NCBI GenBank assembly: GCA_000827495.1
Contig: KN817518.1
Coordinates: 1,204,405 to 1,268,404, forward strand
Reading direction: 5' to 3'
DNA from: Hypholoma sublateritium FD-334 SS-4
Lineage: Eukaryota > Basidiomycota > Agaricomycetes > Agaricales > Strophariaceae
Length of the DNA: 64,000 nt
This document shows, in pieces, positions 48,343-59,255 of this stretch. The notes beneath the pieces were generated by a model. The model searched no databases and was not told the origin of the DNA. It saw nothing but the letters and a program-made list of their open reading frames with translations. Numbering within the stretch: the first letter of the stretch is position 1; every line of letters starts with the position of its first letter. The translations under genes and the position numbers were made by a program.

Positions 48343-49028
48343 AACCGCGGCGCTGGAGACTCGGCTTAGAAATGCGGTATTGCAGGAGGAGAGTTGTGTT
48401 TCGCCGCTAAGTAGCTGCTAATCCCGCCTTTTGTACCTGACAGGTGGACTAGCGAGTCTATTTTGGGACGTCTTGCTGCGTAAAGCCGTTTCAGTATTTA
48501 CTTCACTTGTTCGAGAGTAAATACAGATCCAATAAGTAGGATCCTTCCAATCCACAGGAAATCATTGCGGACTCATATGCTCTCCTTCAGCCTCCAGATA
48601 ATGATCAATCCAGGTAGTCTCTCCACCAAGTCTCCACTGCCCTCTGCAGCAAATTGGAATGGTTAAATTTCAATAATATAGAACCTCTTTATTCTTATGT
48701 ATATACGAGACGAACAAATTATCTAAGGTCATTATTCGGTCATTATTATTAGGATGCCAATGCAGAAGTTTATTGAAGGACTTCTGCTGAATGCACACTA
48801 CTCATTGTCATCTTGTTGACAATACTTGAAAACTCAAGTATCCCGCAAGAGAATACGTTGAGAATAAGACTGAAACCAATGGATAACTATATTCTGACAA
48901 ATGGACAATACACAAAAAATAAAATAAACACTTGATAAACACGGGAAGTCAAGGCGGAGACTGAAGGTAATAGTCATACAGTCATTCACGGTGATGGACA
49001 GCCATTGGAAAGGCTTGTCTGGAACCAT
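48343..49028. other. Tandem intergenic region between two minus-strand genes
   Basis: Contains AT-rich sequence (48660-48920) expected downstream of the PI31 gene and upstream of the coiled-coil gene. No gene or RNA supported. Confidence 0.35.
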
Positions 49029-50148
49029 TTACATAAACATATCGCCCTGGAATCACATAAGCTAAGAATTATGACGAGAAACACAATGAAATGGCTCACG
49101 ATCCCAGGGGGCATAAATTCATCATTGTCTGGATTTTGCAGTCGTTGGCCTCTTCCCGGGAAGCCAGGACCACCTCTGCTAGGGAACGTAGGTCCAACCG
49201 GGTCAAATCGTGCCCCAGGTGGCGCTCCCATGGGTGGAAGATACCCATCGCCACCCCAAGGGCCTCGTTCAGGACCAAAATCCGATCTTCCCCTACCTAC
49301 ACCAAAAATTGGATGATTAGGCCCAACAAACATCCCATCCCCGCCAGCGCGAGGGAACACTGAAGGCGGGGAGAAGGGATTGGGGGGGAAAGGATCCAAA
49401 TCGCTTCGTCCGATTTCCAAAGGACTCCGGGGAAAGCCTGGCATACGAATTCGAGAGTCATCACGGTCCGGTGCATAGGGTGGGTTCTCGGGCCTAGGCT
49501 GCGGATTTCTTGGTTCAGCAGGAGGAGGATTGGCACTCGACGATGCGCCTGTGCTTTCAGCCTCTTCCGCGTATCCAGGTTTCTGCAAGCCTGGTACTAA
49601 CTTCTGGACAATTTTGAGCTTAATTTGGGACATCAAATCGAGGACTCGATTCGAAGAAATAAAGCCGTGGACAAGAGGCGAGGCATCCGGGGCATCGAGA
49701 CTGTGTGGGTAAAACGAAGGGGATGTGAAATCATCTGTGGATATGTCGAGGGTAGCAACTTTATCACTCTATATTGGTATAAGTATGTACATAAAAGTCG
49801 CCGATTATTCAGACTTGCCTCCAGTGCGATGGCATTGATCAAAGTGCGCGTTCCAAGCTTGGACAGCTTAATTATGAATTCAAGACTACTCTGATCGTGT
49901 CGATATTTGAAAGTATAATAGCCCGGACCGTTCGCATTCCATCCAGTGGGGAGAACGTTGGATGGAATTTGATTTTTGGAGGTGGAAGACTCGTCAATAG
50001 CAATTAGTCGGAAGGCCAAGATCGTAAGCGCAGCATGTACAAGCGACGCTAAGCCGTCCTGAGGAGACGCCAAGGCTTTGGACTCTATAGGAAGAAGCTG
50101 AGGTAGTGTACTGAGGATAGCAGAGGGATCAAGTATGTTAGTGGTCAT
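49029..50148 (-). CDS. PSMF1: PI31 proteasome regulator (PSMF1-like)
   Basis: Proteasome-binding regulator of 20S/26S assembly or activity. ATG 50146-50148 (MTTNILDPSAILSTLPQLL). The N-terminal FP domain reads FRLIAIDESS, PTGWNANGPGYYTFKYRHDQ and SSLEFIIKLSKLGTRTLINA, then MSQIKLKIVQKLVPG. The C-terminal half is proline/glycine/arginine-rich (DDSRIRMPGFPRSP, DPFPPNPFSPP, GPWGGDGYLPPMGAPPG, DPVGPTFPSRGG). The final exon follows a GTGAGC intron and adds GDMFM before the stop at 49029-49031. Human PI31 ends in DMYL, so the C-terminal proteasome-entry motif is conserved, with Phe replacing the Tyr. About 330 residues. Confidence 0.9.
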
Positions 50149-50340
50149 CTTGCTGAGAGCAGGTACTGTGGCAGTTGGTGCAAAGGGGAAGAAGACTCGC
50201 GTAAGCCAGCACGGCCGACTTTGTGATTCAGATGGGCCCGGTAGCGTAGGTACGAAACCAAATAAGTGCAAGCAGGATAGACAAGCTCACGCATGCTCTT
50301 TACTCCACTTCTTTCCTGTCCTTTTATCTATACACCAACC
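50149..50340. promoter_or_regulatory. Compact divergent promoter PI31 / PRP5
   Basis: 192 bp between two start codons; pyrimidine-rich just before the PRP5 ATG. No TATA box obvious. Confidence 0.45.
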
Positions 50341-53300
50341 ATGACTCGTCGGGATCGATCATTCTCCCCGGATTCGTCAAATAAAAGGGTAAGACCATCT
50401 CATCGTTCACCTCGGTCCCCGTCGCCAACGAGGCGCAGTACCCAGAGGACCAACGGTCGGTCGCGCTACGACGACGAAAGAGAGCGGGATAGGGAAAGGG
50501 ATAGGGAAAGAGACCGAGTGAGAGACAGAGATAGAGAGCGAGACAGATTTCGAGACGATAGACACCGCGACGACAGGCGCAGGGATTCGCATAGAGAAGA
50601 TCGTCGTCGTTCTCGTTCTCGTTCCCGTGAACGACGACCGCAATCACCTCCCCGCGCTGCGCCAGCAACTGAGCTGGCTCCCACCCCCCCTCCAGAGGAC
50701 GAGAAGCTTAAAGCAAAAAGGGCAAAACTCGAAGCTTGGAAGAAAGAGAGAGAAGCCAAGAAGGCACTTGATGAGGCCAAAGCGAAAGCTATGGCACTAG
50801 CCGGGAAATCAGCTGCAGGTGAGTAATTTTATACCTCAAAATATATTCATGGTTTCACAACACTTGATCTTTTACAGTTCCGGTGACTGCACCAGCACCA
50901 AAACCCGTTGGCCAATTGAATCGTTCAGCATTAAGTGGCCTAGGCCTCAAGGGCCTCCCTCTCAAGCCGGAATTTGCGAATGCGGCCAAAGGTGTCGTCG
51001 CCTCGCTTGACGACGCTGTCGAATCAAAGCGAAAATTGGAAATGTTGGGTGAAATGCCGGCCATTGATATGACCATGGTCGAAGATGAAGCCGGTGTAGG
51101 TGACTTAGAAGTCGACGACGATGACGAAGAGGCGAATCGCATGGATCAAGCCTTGAAGGCAAAGGCAAAGGATGCGATGGAAGTCGACTTGGACGAAGAA
51201 GATCCTTTGGACGCCTTTATGAGTGAAGTCAAGGCAGAGGTCAAAAAGGTCAATTTGGAGGACATGCAGAAAATGGTAGATCATGTTGGTGGTCGTTCTC
51301 GAATCCGGCTCGATGAGCGTATGATCGAAAATGGCATGGAGGAAGAGACTGAAGGGCCTGTGCCGGACGAGCTCGATACCACTGAATTGAATCCTGAAGA
51401 TATCCTTGCTCTTGCTGCCAAAAAAGCAAAGAAAAAGGAGTTCGCCACGGTTGACCACGCCAGGGTTCGTTATGAACCCTTCCGCAAAGAATTTTATGTT
51501 CCGCCTCCTGATATTGCTTCGATGACGGAAGAAGAGGCGGAACTCCTCCGGCTCGAATTGGATGGTATCAAGATACGTGGTGTCGACTGTCCTAGACCCG
51601 TAACGAAGTGGAGTCACTTTGGACTTCCTGCTAACTGGTGCGTCTATTTCCAGCTGCAAGTCATCTAACGCAGTGCCTAACCTTTTTACATCTAGTCTTG
51701 AGGTCATCAAACGATTGAACTATGCTGCTCCTACGTCCATTCAAGCGCAGGCAATTCCTGCTATCATGTCGGGACGCGATGTCATCGGTGTGGCTAAAAC
51801 TGGCTCAGGGAAAACCATTGCTTTCCTTCTCCCTCTTTTCCGACATATTAAAGATCAGCGCCCGCTAGAACAAATGGAAGGTCCCATTACTGTGATAATG
51901 ACACCAACACGCGAATTAGCGGTGCAGATTCATCGAGAATGCAAACCTTTCTTGAAGGTCTTGGGTCTCAAGGTAAGCTTGCATCATTTGAATAAGGGCA
52001 TTTTCAATGAATTCGTTTTAGGCAGTGTGTGCATATGGAGGGTCACCTATTAAAGACCAGATTGCAGAGCTGAAAAAGGGGGCTGAAATCATCGTCTGCA
52101 CTCCCGGTCGTATGATTGACCTTTTGACAGCCAATTCAGGCCGCGTCACTAACCTCAAGAGGGTCACATATGTCGTTTTGGATGAAGCAGATCGTATGTT
52201 TGACATGGGATTTGAGCCCCAGGTGATGAAAATCGTCAATAACATACGACCTGACAGACAGACCGTGCTCTTTTCCGCGACGTTCCCAAAGCAAATGGAC
52301 TCGTTGGCGCGCAAAATCCTTCGTAAACCACTGGAAATCACTGTTGGCGGTCGCTCAGTGGTCGCGCCCGAGATTGAACAAATCGTTGAAGTTCGACCCG
52401 AAGACACCAAATTCAATCGCTTATTGGAAATCCTCGGCCAAATGTATAACGAGGATCCAGAATGTCGCACGTTAGTGTTCGTTGATCGACAAGAGGCGGC
52501 TGACAACCTGCTTCGCGAGCTGATGCGCAAAGGTTATCTATGCATGTCTCTGCATGGTGGAAAGGACCAAGTCGATCGCGATTCAACTATCGCTGATTTC
52601 AAGGCGGGTGTCGTACCCATTGTGATTGCCACTTCTGTTGCTGCTCGTGGATTGGATGTCAAGCAACTGAAGTTGGTCATCAATTACGACTGCCCCAACC
52701 ATATGGAGGATTATGTTCATCGTGCTGGTCGAACTGGTCGTGCGGGCAACAAGGGCACCTGCGTTACTTTCATCACACCCGAACAAGACAGATATTCAGT
52801 CGACATATATCGGGCTGTGAAGGCCAGTAGTGTTACAGTCCCAAAAGACTTGGAGGAGCTTGCCAATGGTGCGTTTGGTTGACAATATTTCAATGAACAC
52901 TCTTTGATCCTACATCATCATCAGGGTTTTTGGACAAGGTCAAAGCTGGAAAAGCGCAGACAGCAGGTTCTGGATTTGGTGGTAAAGGTCTTGATCGCCT
53001 GGATAAAGAACGAGATGCGAGAGAAAAGGCCGAGCGCAAAGCTTACGGCGAACCCGGCGCTGGCGAAGAAGAGAAGGTTTCCGCAGCGGAAGAGGTTGCT
53101 GTTAAAGCTGTTGCGTCCAGCACGGACGACATGACATTCGGCAACTTTAAAGTCGAGATTAAGCGTGGTCCTGCGCCGGATTCATCAAAGGGCCTGCTCG
53201 GTGTTGGAGGTGCCGTCGCTGCTGCCCGTCGGCTGGCGCACGCGAAGGAAGAGGAGCGGATCCAGAGTCAGATGCGCGCGGCAGAGGAAGCGGCAGCGCG

Positions 53301-53879
53301 TGCTGGGAAGGACACCGCCGCACATAAACAAGCTCTCAGTGTCGTCGCAAAGCTTAATGCTCAAATGCGGGCCTCGAAACTAGTCCTCCAATCTCAGCTG
53401 CAAGCGGAAGAAATTGGCACCCGGAAGCTGAACCCCGACTCTACCGACTTCCATGCTATCATACCCATCAACGATTATCCGCAAAAAGCACGCTGGCGTG
53501 TCACTAATAAGGAAACCATGGTCCAGGTAAGCCAATTGATCTTTTTCAAGCTTTTGGATATTGTTTTAACGTTGTGCTAACACAATCAGCTTATCGATAT
53601 GACCGGTGCTTCTGTCACTAACAAAGGCATTTATTACGAGCACGGGAAAGAGCCTCCTGCGGAAGGACCTCCAAAGCTGCATCTCCTCATTGAATCGAAT
53701 GAAGAATTCAGGGTGCGTCAGATCTCTCACGCGTCTATGGACTATGCTAATCTTTTGTTTCACAGGTCGAACAAGCCGTCAGAGAAATCAAGAGGCTGCT
53801 TATTGAAGCATCTGCCGCTGCATTACAAGCAGAAATGCGTAATCCGTCGGCCACAATGGGTCGCTATAGTGTTCTCTAA
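50341..53879 (+). CDS. PRP5: Pre-mRNA-processing DEAD-box helicase Prp5 (DDX46)
   Basis: ATPase bridging U1 and U2 snRNPs in prespliceosome formation. ATG 50341 opens an arginine/serine head with long RE/RD dipeptide repeats (about 50460-50640). The Prp5-specific EEDPLDAFM motif is at about 51199-51225. Helicase core: [12 protein letters not shown] (Q motif), AKTGSGKT (Walker A), [71 protein letters not shown]. The C-terminal part has helical EEA-rich sequence and a final KH-like-fold region ([12 protein letters not shown], then [14 protein letters not shown]), stop 53877-53879. About 1,060-1,080 residues with few introns (near 50820, 51640, 51970, 52870, 53530, 53715). Complete for the family. 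Confidence 0.96.
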
Positions 53880-54040
53880 TCGCATATTGACCTTCTTATC
53901 CCATTCGTGCTTGTTACCTGTCGCATCATGCATGTTCTTTCTTTACCATGCCCAATGATTATTTGCTGTACACTGAACAAAACTGTAAGTATAAAGAACA
54001 TGTGGAGTATGCCGTACAAAATTGGAAGCAATGTAAAGTA

Positions 54041-56136
54041 TTAACGTGCTCCAAAGTTTCTGGACTTCGGCCCAGCTCCTGTTGAGTGACCAGAATCTTT
54101 GATGCGCTTCTCGACATCAGTGACTTTGGTTTCGACTTCGCGGGCTGCGCTGTCAATCCATTGCAAACTCTCCAAATGGCTGCTTAGGATCTGCGCAATT
54201 TGCGACATGGGGTCATCGGCAGAGTCCGTTGGTTTTGAGGATACCGAGAGCCCATTAACAGACTCAATCATCTGAGTTAGAGATCCAGAAAGATCGTCCA
54301 GATGTGTATGGAGGTCTGTTGCGAGCATATAGCTAAGGAACGGGTTAGTATCACTTAGGCGTGATCGAGGATGCCTGACACGTACTTTTTGTCTCGTTCG
54401 TTATCTGCAGGACCAGTATCGAGAGTTCTCAAACTACCACTCTGCCCACCAAGAATATCCTGCGACGCCTTTTCATACGCATCGAGGGTGGACCCGAGAT
54501 CCTTTTGCTGTAGTTCGATGTGCTCAAGTGCCTCATTGATGCTGTTCTGTTGCCGTTCAGCCGCTTGTACGTGGCTGAACAAGGCAGCAATCTGCGATAA
54601 AGGTTCAGTTCAGTCTACCATTTTCATGAGTGAAGGAGCAGAGAACATACGTTATTTCCGTTTTCTATGAGCGCGCGATCCCAAACAGATATCTCAGCAG
54701 CGAATTTGTGGAAATCCCTGGTGTTGGCCTCCAGCTCGAGCGTCCATGTGTTGATGATTTCTTCCAGGGATTTGCCTCTCAGCATGGATGGGGGTGGGAC
54801 GGCTATCGCTGCAGAAGACGCTGTACTAGTGCTTGCGAGACCGGCTGCGGGAACCGCGGTATCTTTCTTGTCCGTTTCTTTCGATGCTGAGGCTAGCATT
54901 ATTTAGTTGAATGGAGAAACGAAGTGCACACGTGTGTCCAACATACAAGCGTCATCTTTCTTTTCAGCGGTTTTTCCAAATAAGTTGAAGCCTGCTGTCA
55001 CTATGAGCAGTTAGACGGGATAGATTACATATAAAAGTTTTCTGTACCTGCCGGTGCAGCATCCTTCTTTTCGCCATCCTTCTTCTCCGATTCATTGGTG
55101 GCGGGTGCCTTGGCACCAAAGAGACCGCCTGGAGAATTTAGTCCAATATGCACGGTTATACGTAAAGCAACTAACTCACCACTAGGAGTAGTTGTAGAAC
55201 TTACTGCAGGTTGTGTTGTAGATGTCGAACTGCCCTGGCCAAATAAGCCGCCGCCAAAGAGAGACCCCGTGGTAGCTGTAGCTGCAACGTTGGTGGTCGT
55301 ACTTGGCTTGGTGGGTAGGCCGAAAAGGCCGATTCCCGTAGCGGGGGCTGCGGAGGTTGTACCAGTCGCACCAGTAGCTGTCGCGGCGGGTTGGCCGAAA
55401 ACTGAACATATCGCGTAAATTATGGCTAATAGTGGACAGAAAAAAAACTGACGACTTGATCCTGCAGGTTTTGCGGTGGTTTCACCCGGTTTGGGAAGGG
55501 AAAACGCAGAACCACCGCCGAAGAGAGAGGTTGGGGTAGCCGACGAAGTGCCGGTCGCATTGTTGTTTGCATTCGATATATTCGCTCCGCCAAAAGGACT
55601 AGCTGCAGGGGTCGCCGACGCCGCGGAATTTCCAAAGAGGTTGCTCCCGGTTTGGGCTGCAGGTGTAGAGGTGTTGCTCAGTCCAAACAAACCTGCTCCA
55701 GTGGCGGGTGTACTGGAGGTATTCCCATCTCCAAATAGACTTTGCCCTCCCCCGCCTTGGGCTTGAGTAGAATTCGCTCCACCTCCAAATAGATTGCTTG
55801 TGGGGGCCGCACTCGATGCAGCATTGCCGCCGAACAGACCACCCCCAGTGGACGCAGGTGTGGCAGATGTGTTGTTATTCGCTCCAAAGAGACCTCCACC
55901 AGATGTGTTTGATGCGCTTCCTCCTCCAAAGATGCTTCCTCCTACTGGTGCTATGAACATACTTTGTCAGTCGCTACATTGACATAATAATGAAGTGGTA
56001 ACTCGCCTCCAAAGCCGCCTCCACCAAAGGCACTGGTCGTCGGTGCAGGATTTGTTGATCCTGTGACGTTATTGGTATTCGTATTGGCCGATCCGAAGAG
56101 ACCACCTCCGGTGTTGTTATTTCCGAAAAAACTCAT
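54041..56136 (-). CDS. NSP1: FG nucleoporin Nsp1
   Basis: Central-channel nucleoporin. ATG 56134-56136 (MSFFGNNNTGGGLFGSANTN) begins a long FG domain (about 56130-55100) with GLFG, NLFG, SLFG and FGG repeats in serine/threonine/alanine spacers. A charged linker (TNESEKKDGEKKDAAPA, then NLFGKTAEKKDDA) follows. The conserved Nsp1 C-terminal coiled-coil begins MLRGKSLEEIINTWTLELEA and continues FHKFAAEISVWDRALIENGN, QQNSINEALEHIELQQKDL, LATDLHTHLDDL, IAQILSSHLESLQWIDS, ending GPKSRNFGAR. That part anchors Nup49/57/62-type partners. Six or seven introns. It converges on PRP5 with about 160 bp between stops. Antisense frames across the FG repeats are shadows. Confidence 0.95.
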
Positions 56137-56370
56137 TCAGGTAGAGCTAAGGACAAAGGGACAAAGGTCGCGGCGTAAGTAATGGAAGTACGCGCTACGG
56201 TTGAGATGAGCGGTGGCTGTGTTCATGAGTTAGCTCGACCCCTCGCACGGCTATGTCGGTTCTGTTCTCACTGGAAGCCGAGAGCTACATCAGACTTCCT
56301 CGCCATAGAGAGCACTGCCTCTCTTTCCTTTATGTACCCCACACCGACAACATAAGCCCCGCGATTGAAG

Positions 56371-58340
56371 ATGCAGTCTCTCTCAACGGACTCCCGCTCT
56401 AGCACCCTTGTTTCTCTGTGAGTGCGACTGTTAACGTTGATATTTGACTAGCTACTCTTTCTCTGAGACGTGTCCTTAATAAATAGAGGGGAAAGCACTT
56501 TCTCTGTCACAGGAAAGGAAGAGACCGCTGATATTGCAGGCTGGACCTTATGCGTCCACTCCCAAGTATGTGATAAATTGAACAGACCGCCACCTTCAAA
56601 AGTTCTCATTTATCATCCAGGGCTGGGTTTATTTCTACAATCCCTTCCTCAGGGTTGTCACCGACCAGGATATCCGAAAGCCTGAGCTCTTGAAAATTGC
56701 CCAAGACCTTTGCTCGGGATACCCTATAGAAGAGCTATCAGAAGGAATGGAAGTGCATATATCTACGGGTCAGAATACTGCTAGTGGATCGAGTTGTGGG
56801 TTGTTCAACACTGCAGTCAACCATGTCCACTGTGTCGCTTCAAACAACCTAGATGAAATCAAAAATGATAATTCCTGTCTGCTGAATCCCACACGATGTA
56901 AGTTGTCGAACCATTCCCCAATTTCTGATTCAAATGTTATTAACGACATGCATCAGTGAACAGATGCCGCCGCCTCTACTGGAACTATCTGTGGAACCAT
57001 CCCGTCCATGTCCCGATGCCGGCTAGGGCCCTGGAGGACGTGTCAGATGCATTAACCTGGTTCTACGTAAAAAGAAATACCCTACTTAGTAATTCATCAT
57101 CTAATCTTCCACCAGACAGATAACTTGGTATCCGGCTCTAGAAGCACAGTTCCTTTCTCCAAGGTAGAATGCGAAGAATTGTCACGCATTGTCGCAGAGT
57201 TAGCGCGTAAGCAGTATCCTTCTCTCAGTAATTTATCCAGACCAAGGTGTATTTCTCAATAGTTCCCCGAAATGACAAGTCGATAGCCAAAACTATTTTT
57301 CTCGCATGGCTTATGCGTGAAATTTGTAGTTTCAGAGATGCCGAATATTGGGGCCAATACACTCAAAAAGAATCTCAAGTTATGAGAAAATCGAGACAAA
57401 AACCAACTCAATCAGCCTCCCAACTGCACCCCCTAGCTATGTTCCTCACCAACTTCATCGTGAACTTCCTGTTCTTTGGAATCCCTCATACGTACCAAGC
57501 GCATGTTAAAGCAAGTGTGCTTTTGTCTCTTAAATCAGAGCCATTAACCCATATTTACTACTCAGCTAACGAGCGAACGCCGTGGACGACTTTGCGACAT
57601 CAATCAAAGCTGGAAAAATTATGTTGACCGTCTTGTACGCGAATATTCGCATTTCTTGCTTATCGTGAGTTTCATCTCGCTTGACGTGAGATCTTCCTGA
57701 CTCTGATTCTTCAATGTTTCCAGTCGACGGTGTTACTTTCGTGAGCCCGTCGTCTTCATCCCTCGAGACAGCACTTACAATAACTCCAGAGCAACGATTG
57801 GCTTCCTCTCGGTGCCCAGTACCCCGGAAGGCGCTCAAGTTGCTGCAACATTGTCAACATTTGCTTCCCTTGGTAGCATCATTGTGGGCGTATTTTCGAT
57901 TTGGAGGCATCAAGCAAACACAACAACTACGGATTCGGTTCGTCTTCGTTGTCCCACCATTGCTTCTACTTGACGTTCAAGTTGACACTTGCATCTCACA
58001 GTACACATACATGTATAACGTTCAACATAGCTACCTTGGTCTGTACGGACACGCCATCTTGCTTAGTCTCCCGCCGGCACTGCTGGTGTGGGCCATCCTT
58101 CTCTTTACCCTCTCCATTGTCGTTTTTGTTATGAACGGCATTGGAAACGACACCGCGACCTGGCATAAGATCTCCATTTGGTCAGTGCTGGCCATATTCC
58201 TCGTGCTTCTGATTATTGTCACACTTGCCTTGTATACCTTTTCTATCATATGGAAGTTCCAGAGACGTACGGCAAGGATATGGAGCAAGTTCGGTTCTAT
58301 CTGGGCTAGATCAAAGGAATCAGTGGCTGCGATTGTATAA
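56371..58340 (+). CDS. WW-like, multi-pass membrane protein of a basidiomycete-type family
   Basis: Function unknown. A proposed start at 56371 gives MQSLSTDSRSSTLVSL before an intron; the first exon is uncertain. Then a WW-like segment (GWVYFYNPFLRVVTDQDIRK, about 56620-56685), PIEELSEGMEVHIS, and RLYWNYLWNHPVHVPMPARA with LEDVSDALTWFY, NLVSGSRSTVPFSKVECEEL. A middle exon has FRDAEYWGQYTQKES and a hydrophobic FLTNFIVNFLFFGIPHTY. The 3' exons give AAFLSVPST-like sequence, SLGSIIVGVFSIWRHQANTT, GHAILLSLPPALLVWAILLF and IWSVLAIFLVLLIIVTLALY, ending at 58340. I recall similar WW-containing membrane proteins only from mushroom genomes. Several joins (56560-56620, 57230-57300, 57660-57800) are approximate. 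Confidence 0.68.
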
Positions 58341-58619
58341 ACAGTAGGACTGACTCATTGTACTTAGGTCTATAGGCTGTAATGAACTTGGACTGTAATG
58401 TTGTTATATAGATTGTAATTCACCAGCAAATGGGTCAACACATAGCTTGTCGTACCCTCCTAGCAGCTTTAGTGATTCTCACGAACCATATCAAATCTAC
58501 GTGATCTTGCAGCATTTAAAAACGATCGGTGGTTGAACCCGAACGTCCGACGTCCAACTCGCAAACACATCACCTTATCCTAGGCTTCTATCTTTCTACG
58601 GCTTCGGCCAAGTGTAACA

Positions 58620-59088
58620 ATGGCCACTCCAACATATATATACAAGATTGTGCCCTCGTCCGCCCCACCCTCGTCGCCACTCCCCGACGCGTTGCCAGTC
58701 AGCGATTTAGACAAGGCCGACAACTTTATCCATTTATCAACAGCTTTGCAAGTTCCTGAAACGCTGAAGCGCTTCTTTGGAAATGTGGAGCAGGTCTACA
58801 TCCTGAGGATCACTTACAGCCAGGTAGAAAGTAAAGTCAAGTGGGAGGATAGCAGAGGGACAGGCACGTCACCGCGATTCACTTTTGGGAGGTTTATCAT
58901 CTAATCGGGGTGCCTTTTGACTGAAAGGCCCTGGTGGAGTAGGCGAACCAGATACGTTCCCTCACCTTTACAATGATTTGCGTCTGGGAAAGAATGAAGT
59001 TGAGAGTGTAGTGAAATGGGAAAGAGGTTCCAACGATTGGAACGCTGCAATCAACAAAGCGAAGGAAGATGCCTGGTTCATCTACTAA
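58620..59088 (+). CDS. DUF952 family protein
   Basis: Small soluble protein of unknown function. ATG 58620 (MATPTYIYKIVPSSAPPSSP). Family signatures: DLDKADNFIHLSTALQVPET, VYILRITYSQVESKVKWED, and after an intron (about 58868-58930) PDTFPHLYNDLRLGKNEVES. The end WFIY precedes the stop at 59086-59088. About 135 residues. The phase of the intron was not fully resolved but conserved blocks lie in order on both sides. The gene converges on the ATPase gene with 167 bp between stops. Confidence 0.85.
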
Positions 59089-59255
59089 TCCGCTTCATAA
59101 TTGTGGATCCATGCTTTGCGAAGACTACAACTTAGTGAATACTAAAATCCCGGAAACATTTGGGAAATATGCGTTGTAAATCATGAGACAATCCATTCCA
59201 TAATCAAAGAAGCAAAAATATGTCACGTTTGGGTCCAGTTTTTAAAAGAGTGAAT

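Noticed and set aside
50460..50640. Purine-rich repeat resembling a microsatellite
   Set aside because: It encodes the RE/RD dipeptide stretch normal for Prp5/DDX46 N-termini.
55095..55982. Plus-strand frames rich in proline, alanine and valine
   Set aside because: Antisense shadows of the Nsp1 FG repeats, whose periodicity keeps other frames open.
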